Of a DNA stretch of 64,000 bases, positions 32,906 to 42,451 are shown piece by piece. How positions within the stretch are numbered: the first letter of the stretch is position 1; each line of letters opens with the position of its first letter. Made by a program: the position numbers and the translations under genes. Under the pieces are notes generated by a model. That model was not told where the DNA came from and made no database searches. It saw nothing but the letters and a program-made list of their open reading frames with translations. This DNA comes from UBA6019 sp035535055. GTDB taxonomy: Bacteria > Chloroflexota > Dormibacteria > Dormibacterales > Dormibacteraceae. Location of the stretch: contig DATLQT010000058.1 in NCBI GenBank assembly GCA_035535055.1, positions 7,181-71,180 of the forward strand, given 5' to 3'.

Positions 32906-35280
32906 TGCGCATCTCCTACGAGTGGCTGGGCGAGTACGTGGACACCTCCGGGCTCGCCCCGGCGGAGGCGGCCGAGCTGCTGACCATGACCGGGACCAAG
33001 GTCGAGTCGATCACTGTCGTCGACCTCTCCGCGATCATCGTCGGCCGCGTCCTCGAGCAGCGGGAGCATCCCCGCTCCAACAAGCCGCTCTGGATCCATC
33101 AGGTGGACGTCGGTGGCGGTCAAACCCGCCAGATCGTGGCCGGCGCGCCCAACGCGGTGGCCGGGACGCTGGTCCCGGTCGCGCTGCCCGGCACCAGGGT
33201 GCCGAGCGGGACGCTGGTCCGGGATGGCAGGATCGCGGGCGAGGCGGCCCAGGGGATGCTGTGCTCGGCCGACGAGCTGCTGCTGGCCGAGGAGCGCGAG
33301 CCGAGGATCATGCTGCTCGACCGCGGCGAGCCAGGTGAGTCATTGACCCTCCAGTTCCCGGTCGAAGCCGTCTTCGAGACGGAGATCACGCCCAACCGGC
33401 CCGATTGTCTCGGGCACTTTGGCGTGGCGCGCGAGCTGGCGGCGGCCACCGGGCGCGAACTGAAGATGGACTTCATGCCCTCCTTCACGGGCGGCATCGA
33501 CCCGCCCGGTACCGGCCTTGTGGAGGTGACCATCGAGGAGCCCGACCTCTGCGCCCGCTACATTGGCGCTCCGATCACCGGGGTCACGGTGCGGCCCAGC
33601 CCGGACTGGATGCAGCGGCGTCTGCGCGCCGCCGGCGTGAGGCCGATCAGCAACCTGGTGGACATCACCGCCTACGTGATGCTGGAGTACGGCCAGCCGC
33701 TCCATGTTTTCGACCTCGCCCGGGTGGAGGGGCCGGAGATGCGAGTCCGCCGGGCGCGGGCCGGCGAGCGGCTGCTCTGCCTCGACGGCCAGGTGCGCAA
33801 CCTCGACCAGCGCATGCTGGTGATCGCCGACCGGCAGCGGCCAATGGCCATCGCCGGGCTGATCGGCGGCGAGGAGTCGGGGGTTGGCGAGGGGACAACC
33901 AGCGTGCTGCTGGAATCGGCCAACTTCGATGGGGTCAACATCCGCGCCACCTCGCGCGCCTTCTCCCTCCGAACCGAGGCCTCCTCGCGCTTTGAGAAGG
34001 GCATTGCGCCCGAGCTGGCGCTGGCAGGCGCCCGCCGCGCCGCGACCCTGATCGTCGAGCTGGCCGGCGGCCAGGTCCACCGCGACTGGCCCGACCAGTA
34101 CCCGCGCCCTCAGCAGCCGGTGCGCATCCGGGTCGAGCCGCAGAAGGTGGACGGGCTCCTCGGCGTGCACGTGCCCCGCGACGAGTCGCAGGCGATCCTC
34201 GGCCGGCTCGGCTTCCACCTCCGGGTGCTCGAGGACGGCGCCTGGGACGTGCTGCCGCCGGTCTTCCGGCTCGACGTCTCGCTGCCCGAGGACATCATCG
34301 AGGAGGTGGGGAGGATCCACGGCATCGACAGGATCCCCGCCACGCTCCCGGGCCGCCGCCGCTCGCGCTGGGTCCCCTCGAGCGCCGCGCATTTGCCCAC
34401 GCGGGTACGCGAGGTGCTCCTCGGCGCCGGCTTCGACGAGGCGGTCTCGCCGGCCCTGGTGTCGCGCCGCGTGCTCGAGCGCCTGGGCCTCGCCGAGGGC
34501 GCCCGGACGGTCATTAACCCGATGAGCGACGAGATGGACACGATGCGGACCTCACTGCTGCCCTCGCTCCTGCTGGCCGAGGTACTCAACCAGAACCGCT
34601 CCGGCACCCGTGCCGACCTCTTCGAGCTGTCCCGCGTCTACCGGGGCACGCTGAAGGACGGCCGCGCCGAGGAGCCCAACCGCCTGGCGGCGGTGGCGCG
34701 CGTCGGCGGCGGCCACGAGGCCGGCCGCGATGGCGTCCTGCGTCTCAAGTCGGCACTCGACAGGATCGCTGGGGAGCTCGCCACCGGCCCCTTCGAGTAC
34801 GCGGTCGCCGCGCCCGACCTCTTCCACCCCGGCCGTAGCGCGTCGATCCGGCTGGCGGGTGCGGAGATCGGGAGCGTGGGCGAGCTCCACCCGAGGACAC
34901 TTGCGGTGTTCGACCTGGACGGCAGAGCGGTGGCCTTCGACCTCGACGCCGACGCCCTGCTGGCGGCCTCCGGCGCGCGCAAGGCGACCGGGCTGCCACG
35001 GTTCCCGTCGGTGGACCGCGACCTCGCCCTGTTGGTTCCGGATGCGGTCTCCGCATCCGATCTGGTGGCCACCATCCGAGCCGCCGGGGGGGACCTGCTC
35101 GAGTCTGCCAGCGCGTTCGACGAGTACCGGTCGGAGCAGCTCGGCGAGGGAGTCAGGAGCCTCGCCTTCGCCTTGACTTTCCGCTCCCCCGAGCGCACCC
35201 TCACGGACTCGGAGGTGGATTCGCTGATGGCGTTGATGAGGGCTCGGCTGGAAACGGCACACGCGGCGCGACCGCGGTGA
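32905..35280 (+). CDS. pheT: Phenylalanyl-tRNA synthetase beta subunit
   Basis: 791 residues from ATG 32905 with MRISYEWLGEYVDTSGLAP. Domains in order: tRNA-binding EMAP-like (40-150), B3/B4 editing region, B5 (PVRIRVEPQKVDGLLG), the catalytic-like module with VINPMSDEMDTMRTSLLPSL, and the C-terminal FDX-ACB anticodon domain (LPRFPSVDRDLALLVPD). Normal length and order. Confidence 0.96.
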   Translation: MRISYEWLGEYVDTSGLAPAEAAELLTMTGTKVESITVVDLSAIIVGRVLEQREHPRSNKPLWIHQVDVGGGQTRQIVAGAPNAVAGTLVPVALPGTRVPSGTLVRDGRIAGEAAQGMLCSADELLLAEEREPRIMLLDRGEPGESLTLQFPVEAVFETEITPNRPDCLGHFGVARELAAATGRELKMDFMPSFTGGIDPPGTGLVEVTIEEPDLCARYIGAPITGVTVRPSPDWMQRRLRAAGVRPISNLVDITAYVMLEYGQPLHVFDLARVEGPEMRVRRARAGERLLCLDGQVRNLDQRMLVIADRQRPMAIAGLIGGEESGVGEGTTSVLLESANFDGVNIRATSRAFSLRTEASSRFEKGIAPELALAGARRAATLIVELAGGQVHRDWPDQYPRPQQPVRIRVEPQKVDGLLGVHVPRDESQAILGRLGFHLRVLEDGAWDVLPPVFRLDVSLPEDIIEEVGRIHGIDRIPATLPGRRRSRWVPSSAAHLPTRVREVLLGAGFDEAVSPALVSRRVLERLGLAEGARTVINPMSDEMDTMRTSLLPSLLLAEVLNQNRSGTRADLFELSRVYRGTLKDGRAEEPNRLAAVARVGGGHEAGRDGVLRLKSALDRIAGELATGPFEYAVAAPDLFHPGRSASIRLAGAEIGSVGELHPRTLAVFDLDGRAVAFDLDADALLAASGARKATGLPRFPSVDRDLALLVPDAVSASDLVATIRAAGGDLLESASAFDEYRSEQLGEGVRSLAFALTFRSPERTLTDSEVDSLMALMRARLETAHAARPR

Positions 35281-35828
35281 TCGACCTCGCCATCCTGGTG
35301 CTCATCGCCGCCTACGCGGCGCTCGGCTATGGGACCGGCGTCATCCGCCGCCTGGTCGGTCTGGTCGCGGTCTACGTCGCCTTTCTGGGCGCCACTAACG
35401 CCGCGCCGACGGCGGCCAACGTGGTCCTCCAGGTGTTCCCCGGCTGGGCCGTCCCCGACGCCCTTGCCGCGGGTTACTTCGCCCTGGTGGTGATCATCAT
35501 CGTCGTCATCGAGGTGATGGCCGCCTTCGTCCACAACCGACTCCAGATCGCCGCGATCCTCTTCGACCGACTCACCGGCGCCATCGTGGGCGGCCTCACG
35601 GCGCTCTTCGGCGTGACCGTCGCCCTCTACCTGCTGCTGGGAGGCACCCAGCCGCCCTCTGGCTCGCCGGACGGCGCCCAGATCCAGACCCAGGACTCCA
35701 TCCGCACGTCGGTCCTGGCGCCCGCCCTGCTGCGGGGGATCGGCCGGCCAGCCGTGCTGCTCTTCTACCCGGTCATCCCGATCGACCCGAACACCTACTT
35801 CAACGGCCAGGGACCGCGACCGCAGTAG
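35277..35828 (+). CDS. CvpA family membrane protein
   Basis: 183 residues with four hydrophobic segments; starts IDLAILVLIAAYAALGYGTG, and the RLTGAIVGGLTALFGVTVAL region is typical of CvpA (colicin V production protein). Function in most bacteria is unknown. The C-terminal 60 residues are polar and lineage-specific. GTG start overlaps the pheT stop; its TAG ends just before the tyrS coding region. Confidence 0.78.
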   Translation: MIDLAILVLIAAYAALGYGTGVIRRLVGLVAVYVAFLGATNAAPTAANVVLQVFPGWAVPDALAAGYFALVVIIIVVIEVMAAFVHNRLQIAAILFDRLTGAIVGGLTALFGVTVALYLLLGGTQPPSGSPDGAQIQTQDSIRTSVLAPALLRGIGRPAVLLFYPVIPIDPNTYFNGQGPRPQ

Positions 35829-35857
35829 CCGGACATCCACACGACCTCTGGCGGCGG

Positions 35858-36988
35858 CTGCGCGATCGCGCCGTCGAGGTCCATGACGAGGCCAACCTGC
35901 GGCGCCGGGTGGAGGCGGGGGAGAAGCTCCGCGTCAAGCTCGGCATGGACCCGACCGCTCCCGACATCCACGTCGGCCACCTGGTCGTCCTGGACGTGCT
36001 CCGGATGTTCCAGGACGCCGGTCACACGGCGGTCCTCATCGTCGGCGACTACACGGCGCTGATCGGAGACCCGAGCGGTCGCTCGGAGACGCGCCCGGTG
36101 CTCAGCCGCGAGCAGGTCGACGCCAATGCGCGGACCTACTTCGACCAGGCCTTCCGCGTGCTCGACCGGGAGCGGACCGAGGTCCACGGCAACGCCGAAT
36201 GGCTCGGTGAGATGACCGCCGCCGACATCCTCCGCCTGCTCGGCAGGCAGACACTGCAGTCCGTCCTCCAGCGCGAGGACTTCGCCAAGCGTTTGAAGGA
36301 GGGCGCGCCGATCGGGGCCCACGAGATCCTCTATCCGTTCAGCCAGGCATATGACTCGGTCGCCGTCGACGCCGACCTGGAGATCGGCGGCACCGACCAG
36401 CTCTTCAACCTTCTGTTCGGCCGGGACATCATGCGCGCCTATGGCAAGACGCCCCAGGACGTCGCCGTCTTCCCGCTCCTGGAGGGCCTCGACGGGGTCC
36501 AGAAGATGAGCAAGTCGCTCGGCAATTACATCGGCATCACGGAGCCGCCGGCCGAGGCCTACGGCAAGGTAATGTCGATCCCCGATCCCATGACGGCGCG
36601 CTACGCGAAGCTGCTGCTCGAGCTCGATCCTGCAGGCCTGCCCGCCCATCCGCGCGACGCCAAGGCCCTCGTCGCCCGCAAGCTGGTCGAGCGCCTGCAC
36701 GGTCCGGCGGCGGCGGCGGCGGCGGAGAGGGACTTCGACCTCCGGTTCCGGCAGCGCGAGTCGGTCGAGGTCCTCCGTGACCTGGCCCTGAAACAGCCGA
36801 CGAACGTCATCTCGGCGCTTCTCGAGAACGGGCTCGTGGGCAGCGCCAGTGAGGCGAAGCGGCTGCTCTCCCAGGGTGGGGTGCGGATCAACGGGGAGAA
36901 GGTGCTGCAGAACCGTGAGATCCACGAGGACTCGACGATCGAGGTCGGGAAGCGTCGAAAGACCATCCGGCTGACCTTCGAGCGGTAG
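35858..36988 (+). CDS. tyrS: Tyrosyl-tRNA synthetase (start codon unresolved)
   Basis: Class I synthetase: MDPTAPDIHVGHLVVLD (HIGH region), GDYTALIGDPSGRSETR, LEIGGTDQLFNLL, KMSKSLGNYIGI (KMSKS) and a C-terminal S4 domain (SEAKRLLSQGGVRINGEKV). The first ordinary start is GTG 35909, but the family-like N-terminal helix DRAVEVHDEANLRRRVEAGE lies in frame before it, and no ATG/GTG/TTG exists back through the end of cvpA. CTG 35858 is my working choice (376 residues); 35909 would give 359. Both are shorter than the usual 400 or more. Confidence 0.92.
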   Translation: MRDRAVEVHDEANLRRRVEAGEKLRVKLGMDPTAPDIHVGHLVVLDVLRMFQDAGHTAVLIVGDYTALIGDPSGRSETRPVLSREQVDANARTYFDQAFRVLDRERTEVHGNAEWLGEMTAADILRLLGRQTLQSVLQREDFAKRLKEGAPIGAHEILYPFSQAYDSVAVDADLEIGGTDQLFNLLFGRDIMRAYGKTPQDVAVFPLLEGLDGVQKMSKSLGNYIGITEPPAEAYGKVMSIPDPMTARYAKLLLELDPAGLPAHPRDAKALVARKLVERLHGPAAAAAAERDFDLRFRQRESVEVLRDLALKQPTNVISALLENGLVGSASEAKRLLSQGGVRINGEKVLQNREIHEDSTIEVGKRRKTIRLTFER

Positions 36989-36999
36989 GCTCGGCCTTC

Positions 37000-38004
37000 G
37001 TGCACCCCGTCCTCGCTCTTTTCAAGCGCAACGCCTGGGCGACCGAGCAGCTGCTCGAGTTCTGCGCCGGCCGGCCGGAGCTGACCGCACCGGCCGAGGA
37101 CGACGTCTACGGGACGATCGAGGCGACCTTCAACCACATCGTGGGTGCGGAGGCGGGCTATGCGCGGCTCATCACCGGGCACCTGCCGGTCAGGGTCAGG
37201 GAGTCCCGCGCGGCAGTCGAGCTGCTCGAGCCGGGCCGCCTAATTGCCGAAGGGTGGCTTGAGGTGCTGTCCACCGAGCGCGATCTCGAGGTGGTGCTGC
37301 CCTTCCAGCGAGGTCGCGACCCGGAGGTGATGTCCGACTGGCTGCCGCTGGTGCAGTGCGTCCACCACGGCGACGACCACCGGGCCCAGATCGGGACGCT
37401 GCTCAGCCGCCACGGCATCGAGCCGCCCGACCTCGACGGCTGGTCTTATGGCGAGGTGGGTACCGGCGATGCCGCTCCCCACGCCTGGTGGGACGCGCTG
37501 CTGGGGCGCTTCTTCCGCCACCACTTCTGGGCCACCGAGCAGCTTCTCGAGCGTTGCCGTGATCTCTCCCCGGAGCAGCTCGCGTTCTCCGCGCCGGGCA
37601 CGTACGGGTCGATCGAGGCGACGCTCGATCACCTGGTGTCGGCCGACCGCACGATCTTCTCGCGGGCCACCGGCGGCGGGCGGCAGCCGGCTCTCGACGC
37701 CGGAGGCCCGGGTCCCCTGCTGGAGCACTTCGCCCGCCAGCGCCAGGGGTGGGAGGCCTACCTGGCCTCGAAGCCGGACTTCGAGTCGCGGATCGACCGC
37801 GAGGGCGTCCTGATCCCGGTCTGGGTGATCGTGCTCCAGGCAATCCACCACGGCAACGACCACCGGACCAACGTCGGCACCGCGCTCCTGCGCCAGGGCC
37901 TGGAGGCCCCGGAGATCGACGTCTGGGCCTACGCCTGGCAGGACGGCGCGTTGCGGCCTCTTCCGGCGGGCGCGGGGCCTCCGCCCGCCGGCTGGGGGTC
38001 TTAA
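37000..38004 (+). CDS. Tandem double DinB-like protein
   Basis: 334 residues made of two DinB/YfiT-type four-helix units. Unit 1 (1-150): FKRNAWATEQLLEFC, YGTIEATFNHIVGAE and HHGDDHRAQIGTLLSRHGIE. Unit 2 (165-315): FRHHFWATEQLLERC, YGSIEATLDHLVSAD and HHGNDHRTNVGTALLRQGLE. Each keeps the three His of the metal site. Family members include thiol-dependent S-transferases and proteins of unknown role. The matching order of motifs points to internal duplication. GTG start follows the tyrS stop by 11 bp. Confidence 0.87.
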   Translation: MHPVLALFKRNAWATEQLLEFCAGRPELTAPAEDDVYGTIEATFNHIVGAEAGYARLITGHLPVRVRESRAAVELLEPGRLIAEGWLEVLSTERDLEVVLPFQRGRDPEVMSDWLPLVQCVHHGDDHRAQIGTLLSRHGIEPPDLDGWSYGEVGTGDAAPHAWWDALLGRFFRHHFWATEQLLERCRDLSPEQLAFSAPGTYGSIEATLDHLVSADRTIFSRATGGGRQPALDAGGPGPLLEHFARQRQGWEAYLASKPDFESRIDREGVLIPVWVIVLQAIHHGNDHRTNVGTALLRQGLEAPEIDVWAYAWQDGALRPLPAGAGPPPAGWGS

Positions 38005-38042
38005 AATGGTCGAAAGCATGTTCGCCCCGAGGTGTATTTGAC

Positions 38043-38798
38043 GTGTCCGGTCATTCCAAGTGGGCCGGGATCAAGCACAAGAAGGCGATCGTCGACGCCA
38101 AGCGCGCGGTCTCCTTCACCAAGGTTGCCCGGGAGGTGACGATCGCGGCCAAGGAGGGCGGCGGCAGCCCGGACGGCAACTTCCGGCTGCGGCTGGCGAT
38201 CCAGAAAGCGCGCGAGGTCAACATGCCCGCGGACAAGATCAAGGGCGCCATCGACCGCGGCACCGGCGCCGCTGCCGGCGACTCACTCGAGGAGCTCCGC
38301 TACGAGGGTTACGGCCCTTCCGGCGTGGCGGTGCTCGTCGATGCAGTCACCGACAACCGCAACCGCACCTCGGCCTCGCTAAAGCACCTCTTCGCCAAGA
38401 ACGGCGGCAACCTCGGTGAGACCAACTCGGTCGCCTATCTCTTCGAGCGAAAGGGGGTCATCGAGGTCGACGCCGCCGGTAAGGATCCGGACGAGCTTGG
38501 CCTCGCCGCCATCGAGGTGGGCGCCGAGGACGTCTCCGTCGAGGGCGACTCCGTGGAGGTGACGACCGGTCCCTCGGAGTTCGAAGCGGTCCGGGCGGCC
38601 CTCGAGGCGGCCGGCGCGCGGATCGAGAACGCCGAGATCACCATGCATCCCAAGTCCTCCGTCCCGGTCGGGGAGGACAAGGCTCCCTCCGTTCTGCGCC
38701 TGATGGAGGCGCTGGAGGAGGACGACGACGTCCAGCAGGTCTATGCCAACTTCGACATTCCCGCAGATGTCCTTGAACGCGTCTCAGCCAATGTCTAA
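38043..38798 (+). CDS. YebC/PmpR family protein
   Basis: 251 residues from GTG 38043: SGHSKWAGIKHKKAIVDAKR, ADKIKGAIDRGTGAAAGDSL, YEGYGPSGVAVLVDAVTDNR and VQQVYANFDIP. Family members are described as DNA-binding regulators and, more recently, as ribosome-associated factors that relieve polyproline stalling. The gene precedes ruvC as in many bacteria. TAAAAT at 38002-38007 is a possible -10 with a leader of about 28 nt. Confidence 0.93.
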   Translation: MSGHSKWAGIKHKKAIVDAKRAVSFTKVAREVTIAAKEGGGSPDGNFRLRLAIQKAREVNMPADKIKGAIDRGTGAAAGDSLEELRYEGYGPSGVAVLVDAVTDNRNRTSASLKHLFAKNGGNLGETNSVAYLFERKGVIEVDAAGKDPDELGLAAIEVGAEDVSVEGDSVEVTTGPSEFEAVRAALEAAGARIENAEITMHPKSSVPVGEDKAPSVLRLMEALEEDDDVQQVYANFDIPADVLERVSANV

Positions 38799-38810
38799 CC
38801 TGCTGGCAAC

Positions 38811-39299
38811 GTGGCCTCCCGGCTCCTCCTAGGGATCGATCCCGGCCTCGCCTCCACCGGCTGGGCGCTCGTCCGAGAGCCGGCCGAGGTGCTCCGGTGC
38901 GGCACCATCCGCACCGCTGCCGGCGGTCGCCCCGGCGCCCGCCTTCTCCATCTGAAACGGGAGCTGGAGGTCGTGCTCGACGCGGCCACCGTCGACGAGG
39001 CTGCGCTCGAGGAGCTGTTCATGGGCAGCAACCGGACCAGCGCCATCGGCGTCGCCCAGGCGCGTGGCGTGGTGCTCGCCCTGCTCGAGGAGCGCGGTAT
39101 CGCGGCGGCCGAATACAAGCCGTCGCAGGTGAAGCTCGTCGTCAGCGGCTATGGCAACGCCGACAAGGCCCAGCTGGGACGGATGCTGACCGCGCAGGTG
39201 CGCGGTCTGCCGGCGGGTTCGGCCCACGCCTTCGACGCCATCGCGATCGCGATCTGCCACGCCCGCTCGCGGCGGATCAACCTGGCGGTGGCGCGTTGA
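38811..39299 (+). CDS. ruvC: Holliday junction resolvase RuvC
   Basis: 162 residues, GTG start. Catalytic acids lie in LGIDPGLASTGWAL, ALEELFMGSN and SAHAFDAIAIAICHA; KPSQVKLVVSGYGNADKAQ is diagnostic. First of the ruvC-ruvA-ruvB set; overlaps ruvA as TTGA. Confidence 0.96.
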   Translation: MASRLLLGIDPGLASTGWALVREPAEVLRCGTIRTAAGGRPGARLLHLKRELEVVLDAATVDEAALEELFMGSNRTSAIGVAQARGVVLALLEERGIAAAEYKPSQVKLVVSGYGNADKAQLGRMLTAQVRGLPAGSAHAFDAIAIAICHARSRRINLAVAR

Positions 39300-39901
39300 T
39301 CGCGTTTCTCCGGGGCCGGGTCCTGCGGCTGACGCCGGAGACGGTGCTCCTCGACGTCAACGGCGTCGGCTACCAGCTGGCGATGACCGGCTCGGCGCGT
39401 GACCGGATGCCGACCGTCGGCGGCGAGACCGAGCTCTGGGTGCACACCCACGTGCGCGAGGACGCCCTGGCCCTCTTCGGCTTCTCGTCGGTCGAAGAGC
39501 TCGAGATGTTCAGGCTCCTGATCGAGGTGGACGGCGTCGGTCCGAAGGTCGGCGTCGCGATCCTCAGCTCCGCCAACCTCGATCTCCTCAAGGAAGCGAT
39601 CCTCAACGAGGATGTCGGGCCGATCCGGCGAGCGCCTGGCGTCGGGCCGCGGACCGCCCAAAAGGTGATCATCGACCTCAAGCCGAAGCTGGAGGCTGAC
39701 GCCGCGCTGGCCGCGATCGCGCGGGTGCCGGTCACAGCGGGTGCGCGAGGTGGGGGGGCGACACGCCAGGTGGAGGCGACGCTTCGCAACCTCGGCTTCA
39801 GCGCCGCCGAGGCACGCTCCGCCATCGACTCGGTCGACTGGGCCGCCGAACCCACTCCGCAGGAGGCACTGGCGACGGCGTTGAAGGCGCTCGGCCGGTG
39901 A
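39296..39901 (+). CDS. ruvA: Holliday junction helicase subunit RuvA
   Basis: 201 residues from TTG 39296 (MIAFLRGRVLRLTPETVLLD). OB fold, then two HhH motifs (LLIEVDGVGPKVGVAILS; IRRAPGVGPRTAQKVIIDLK) and the C-terminal RuvB-binding helices (NLGFSAAEARSAI). Overlaps ruvB by 4 nt. Confidence 0.96.
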   Translation: MIAFLRGRVLRLTPETVLLDVNGVGYQLAMTGSARDRMPTVGGETELWVHTHVREDALALFGFSSVEELEMFRLLIEVDGVGPKVGVAILSSANLDLLKEAILNEDVGPIRRAPGVGPRTAQKVIIDLKPKLEADAALAAIARVPVTAGARGGGATRQVEATLRNLGFSAAEARSAIDSVDWAAEPTPQEALATALKALGR

Positions 39902-40929
39902 GCGACGAGGCCCGCCTGGTCGGCAGCGAGGCGCTCGTCGAGGACGACCAGCTCGACCAGTCCCTGCGCCCAAAGAGTCTCGACGAGTACGTCGGCCAGG
40001 AGGCGATCCGCGAGCAGCTAGGCATCCAGGTAGAGGCCGCCAAGCGGCGAGGGGAGCCGGTAGAGCACGTCCTCCTCGCCGGCCCGCCCGGCCTCGGCAA
40101 GACGACCCTTGCCTACATCATCGCCAACGAGCTCGGCGTTGCGGTCCGCACCACCTCAGGCCCGGCCATCGACCACGCCGGCGCACTCGGCTCGATCCTC
40201 ATGCAGATGGCCGACCGGGACGTCTTCTTCATCGACGAGATCCACCGGCTCAACCGGGTGGTGGAGGAGTCGCTCTACCCGGCACTGGAGGACTTCACCT
40301 TCGACACCGTTCTCGGCAAGGGCGTCGGGGCCAGCGCCGTGCGCCTGCCCCTGCAGAGCTTTACCTGCGTCGGCGCCACCACCCGCCAGGGGCTGCTCAG
40401 CGCCCCCCTCCGGGACCGCTTCGGCGCCATCTACCGCCTCGACTTCTACAGCCGGCCGGAGCTGGAGCGGATCGTTCGCCGATCCGCGCGCATCCTTGCC
40501 CTGGAGGTCGAGGAGGAGGCCGTGGCTGAGATCGCCCGTCGGTCGCGGGGCACGCCCCGGATCGCCAACCGGTTGCTTCGCAGGGTGCGCGATTACGCCC
40601 AGGTCCGCGCCGACGGCCGGGCTACCGCCGACGTGGCAGCGCGGGCGCTGAGCATGCTGAGTGTGGACGCCGAGGGGCTCGACCCGCTGGACCGGCAGAT
40701 CCTGGAGACGATCATCCTCAAGTTCGCTGGCGGCCCGGTAGGCCTTGACACCATCGCGACCTCGCTCAGCGAGGAGCCGGAGACGATCGAGGACGTCTAC
40801 GAGCCCTTCCTGATGCAGCAGGGCTACATCCAGCGCACCTCACGCGGCCGGATGGCGACCACGCTCGCCTACCGGCACCTCGGCCTCCAACCCCCAGCCC
40901 GGGGCGCCGAGCAACAGAGCCTCATCTGA
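39898..40929 (+). CDS. ruvB: Holliday junction helicase subunit RuvB
   Basis: 343 residues. AAA+ motor: RPKSLDEYVGQEAIREQL, Walker A GPPGLGKTTLAYIIA, Walker B VFFIDEIHRLNRVVEE, sensor 1 CVGATTRQGLLSAPLRDRFG; winged-helix C-terminus with VGLDTIATSLSEEPETIEDV. GTG start. Confidence 0.97.
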   Translation: MSDEARLVGSEALVEDDQLDQSLRPKSLDEYVGQEAIREQLGIQVEAAKRRGEPVEHVLLAGPPGLGKTTLAYIIANELGVAVRTTSGPAIDHAGALGSILMQMADRDVFFIDEIHRLNRVVEESLYPALEDFTFDTVLGKGVGASAVRLPLQSFTCVGATTRQGLLSAPLRDRFGAIYRLDFYSRPELERIVRRSARILALEVEEEAVAEIARRSRGTPRIANRLLRRVRDYAQVRADGRATADVAARALSMLSVDAEGLDPLDRQILETIILKFAGGPVGLDTIATSLSEEPETIEDVYEPFLMQQGYIQRTSRGRMATTLAYRHLGLQPPARGAEQQSLI

Positions 40930-40964
40930 ACCGAACCCTGGTCTATGCCCCTCGGGGTAGTCGG

Positions 40965-40970
40965 TAGACT
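40965..40970 (+). promoter_or_regulatory. Candidate -10 box for secDF
   Basis: TAGACT ends 8 nt before the secD GTG, within the 49-bp gap after ruvB. No -35 evident. It fits the leaderless pattern. Confidence 0.4.
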
Positions 40971-40978
40971 TCTCGGCC

Positions 40979-42451
40979 GTGCAACTCGTCCTCGGCTGGC
41001 CCGTCCGCGTCCTGCTGATCGCGCTCGTGGTCATCTCGCTCTTCGTGGACTCGGCCGGGTACGTCTATCGAGCCGTTAACCACCTGCCGCTCAGCGGGAC
41101 CGTCGATGCCAGTCTGATGCCTCCCAACTTCGGCTGGTGGCCCTTCAACAACGGCAGCATCTACATCCACCGCGGCCTCGACCTCCAGGGTGGCAGCCAC
41201 CTCGAGCTGCAGTTGGTGGACATCCCGGCGGGCCGCGCCAAGAGCGACGTCCAGGCGGTAGCCGTTCAGGTGTTCCAGAACCGTTTAAACGCGTTCGGCG
41301 TCAGCGAGCCGCTGGTCCAACCCGAGGGCCAGGACCGGATCATCGTCGAGCTTGCCGGGGTTTCGGCCGCTCGAGCCCAGACCATCCTCACCCAGACCGC
41401 CCACCTCGACTTCACCACCTGGGTCCCAGACCCCAACGCGCAGGCGGTGGGTGAGGCGCCGGCCGGCTACAAGCCGAAGCTCACCGGGCTCGGCAGCGCG
41501 CAGATCGTGAGCGCCAGCTCGGGCCTCGACTCCCAGGGCCTCAACTACCAGGTGCTGCTGAACTTCAACAGCGACGGCGCGTCGCAGTTCAGCACTCTAA
41601 CCAACAACGCGGTGAACAGCTGTCCGGGCGCCGGCGTCACCTGTGCGACGCGCAACATCGCGATCTTCGAGAATCTGACCCAGGCGGACCTCGCCAACTG
41701 GGACAGCGTCGAGTCCACGATCGCCCTTCCCCCCTCACAGGGCGGCAAGCTGCTCACCAACCCCAACATCCTGAACCCGATCCCGGGCGGCCAGGCCAGT
41801 ATCACGGGCAACTTCGACGCCACCTCGGCTCGCGACCTCGCCACCGAGATCAACTCTGGCGCCCTGCCGGCCAACGTCGTGGTGCTCTCCTCGAGCGACG
41901 TCGGCGCCAGCCTCGGCTCCGATTCGGTCACGCGATCGGTCGCGGCCGGTCTGGTCGGGCTCGCCATCGTGGTCATCTTCATGATCAGCTACTACCGGCT
42001 GCCCGGTTTGCTCGCCAGCCTTGCCCTACTCGTCTATGGCGGGATCGTGCTGGCGCTCTTCAAGACCATCCCGGTGACGCTGACCCTGGCCGGACTGGCG
42101 GGGTTCATCCTCAGCGTCGGCATGGCCGTGGACGCCAACGTGCTGATCTTCGAACGCTTCAAAGAGGAGATGCGCGCGGGCCGGACGGTCGGCGCCGCGG
42201 TGGACGCTGGGGTGCGCCGTGCCTGGCCGGCGATCCGGGACTCGAACATCAGCACCCTCATCACCTGCACCGTGCTCGCCTTCACGGCCTCCGGCACCTC
42301 GATCGAGGGTTTCGCGATCACCCTCGGAATCGGCGTCGTCACGAGCCTCGTCTCGTCGATCATCGTGACCCACAACCTGCTCGCGATCGTGCTCAACTTC
42401 GGCGGCGGCTTCCGCTCGCCGCGCGTCCTCGGTGTCACTCGTGCAGCCTGA
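40979..42451 (+). CDS. secD: Protein translocase subunit SecD
   Basis: 490 residues, six predicted membrane segments: one at the N-terminus, then a large external domain with GLDLQGGSHLELQL, and a C-terminal block with FILSVGMAVDANVLIFERFK. SecD with SecF uses the proton gradient to complete preprotein export through SecYEG. The external P1 domain is medium length. GTG start; overlaps secF by 20 bp. Confidence 0.95.
   Translation: MQLVLGWPVRVLLIALVVISLFVDSAGYVYRAVNHLPLSGTVDASLMPPNFGWWPFNNGSIYIHRGLDLQGGSHLELQLVDIPAGRAKSDVQAVAVQVFQNRLNAFGVSEPLVQPEGQDRIIVELAGVSAARAQTILTQTAHLDFTTWVPDPNAQAVGEAPAGYKPKLTGLGSAQIVSASSGLDSQGLNYQVLLNFNSDGASQFSTLTNNAVNSCPGAGVTCATRNIAIFENLTQADLANWDSVESTIALPPSQGGKLLTNPNILNPIPGGQASITGNFDATSARDLATEINSGALPANVVVLSSSDVGASLGSDSVTRSVAAGLVGLAIVVIFMISYYRLPGLLASLALLVYGGIVLALFKTIPVTLTLAGLAGFILSVGMAVDANVLIFERFKEEMRAGRTVGAAVDAGVRRAWPAIRDSNISTLITCTVLAFTASGTSIEGFAITLGIGVVTSLVSSIIVTHNLLAIVLNFGGGFRSPRVLGVTRAA

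Noticed and set aside
36704..36728. GCG/GGC trinucleotide run inside tyrS
   Set aside because: It encodes an Ala stretch in a linker in a high-GC gene; too short and in frame to be an independent repeat element.
36986..36991. TAGGCT as -10 box for the DinB gene, and TAACCT (38796) for ruvC
   Set aside because: Both hexamers include the stop codon of the gene upstream, so the TA match is expected by chance.
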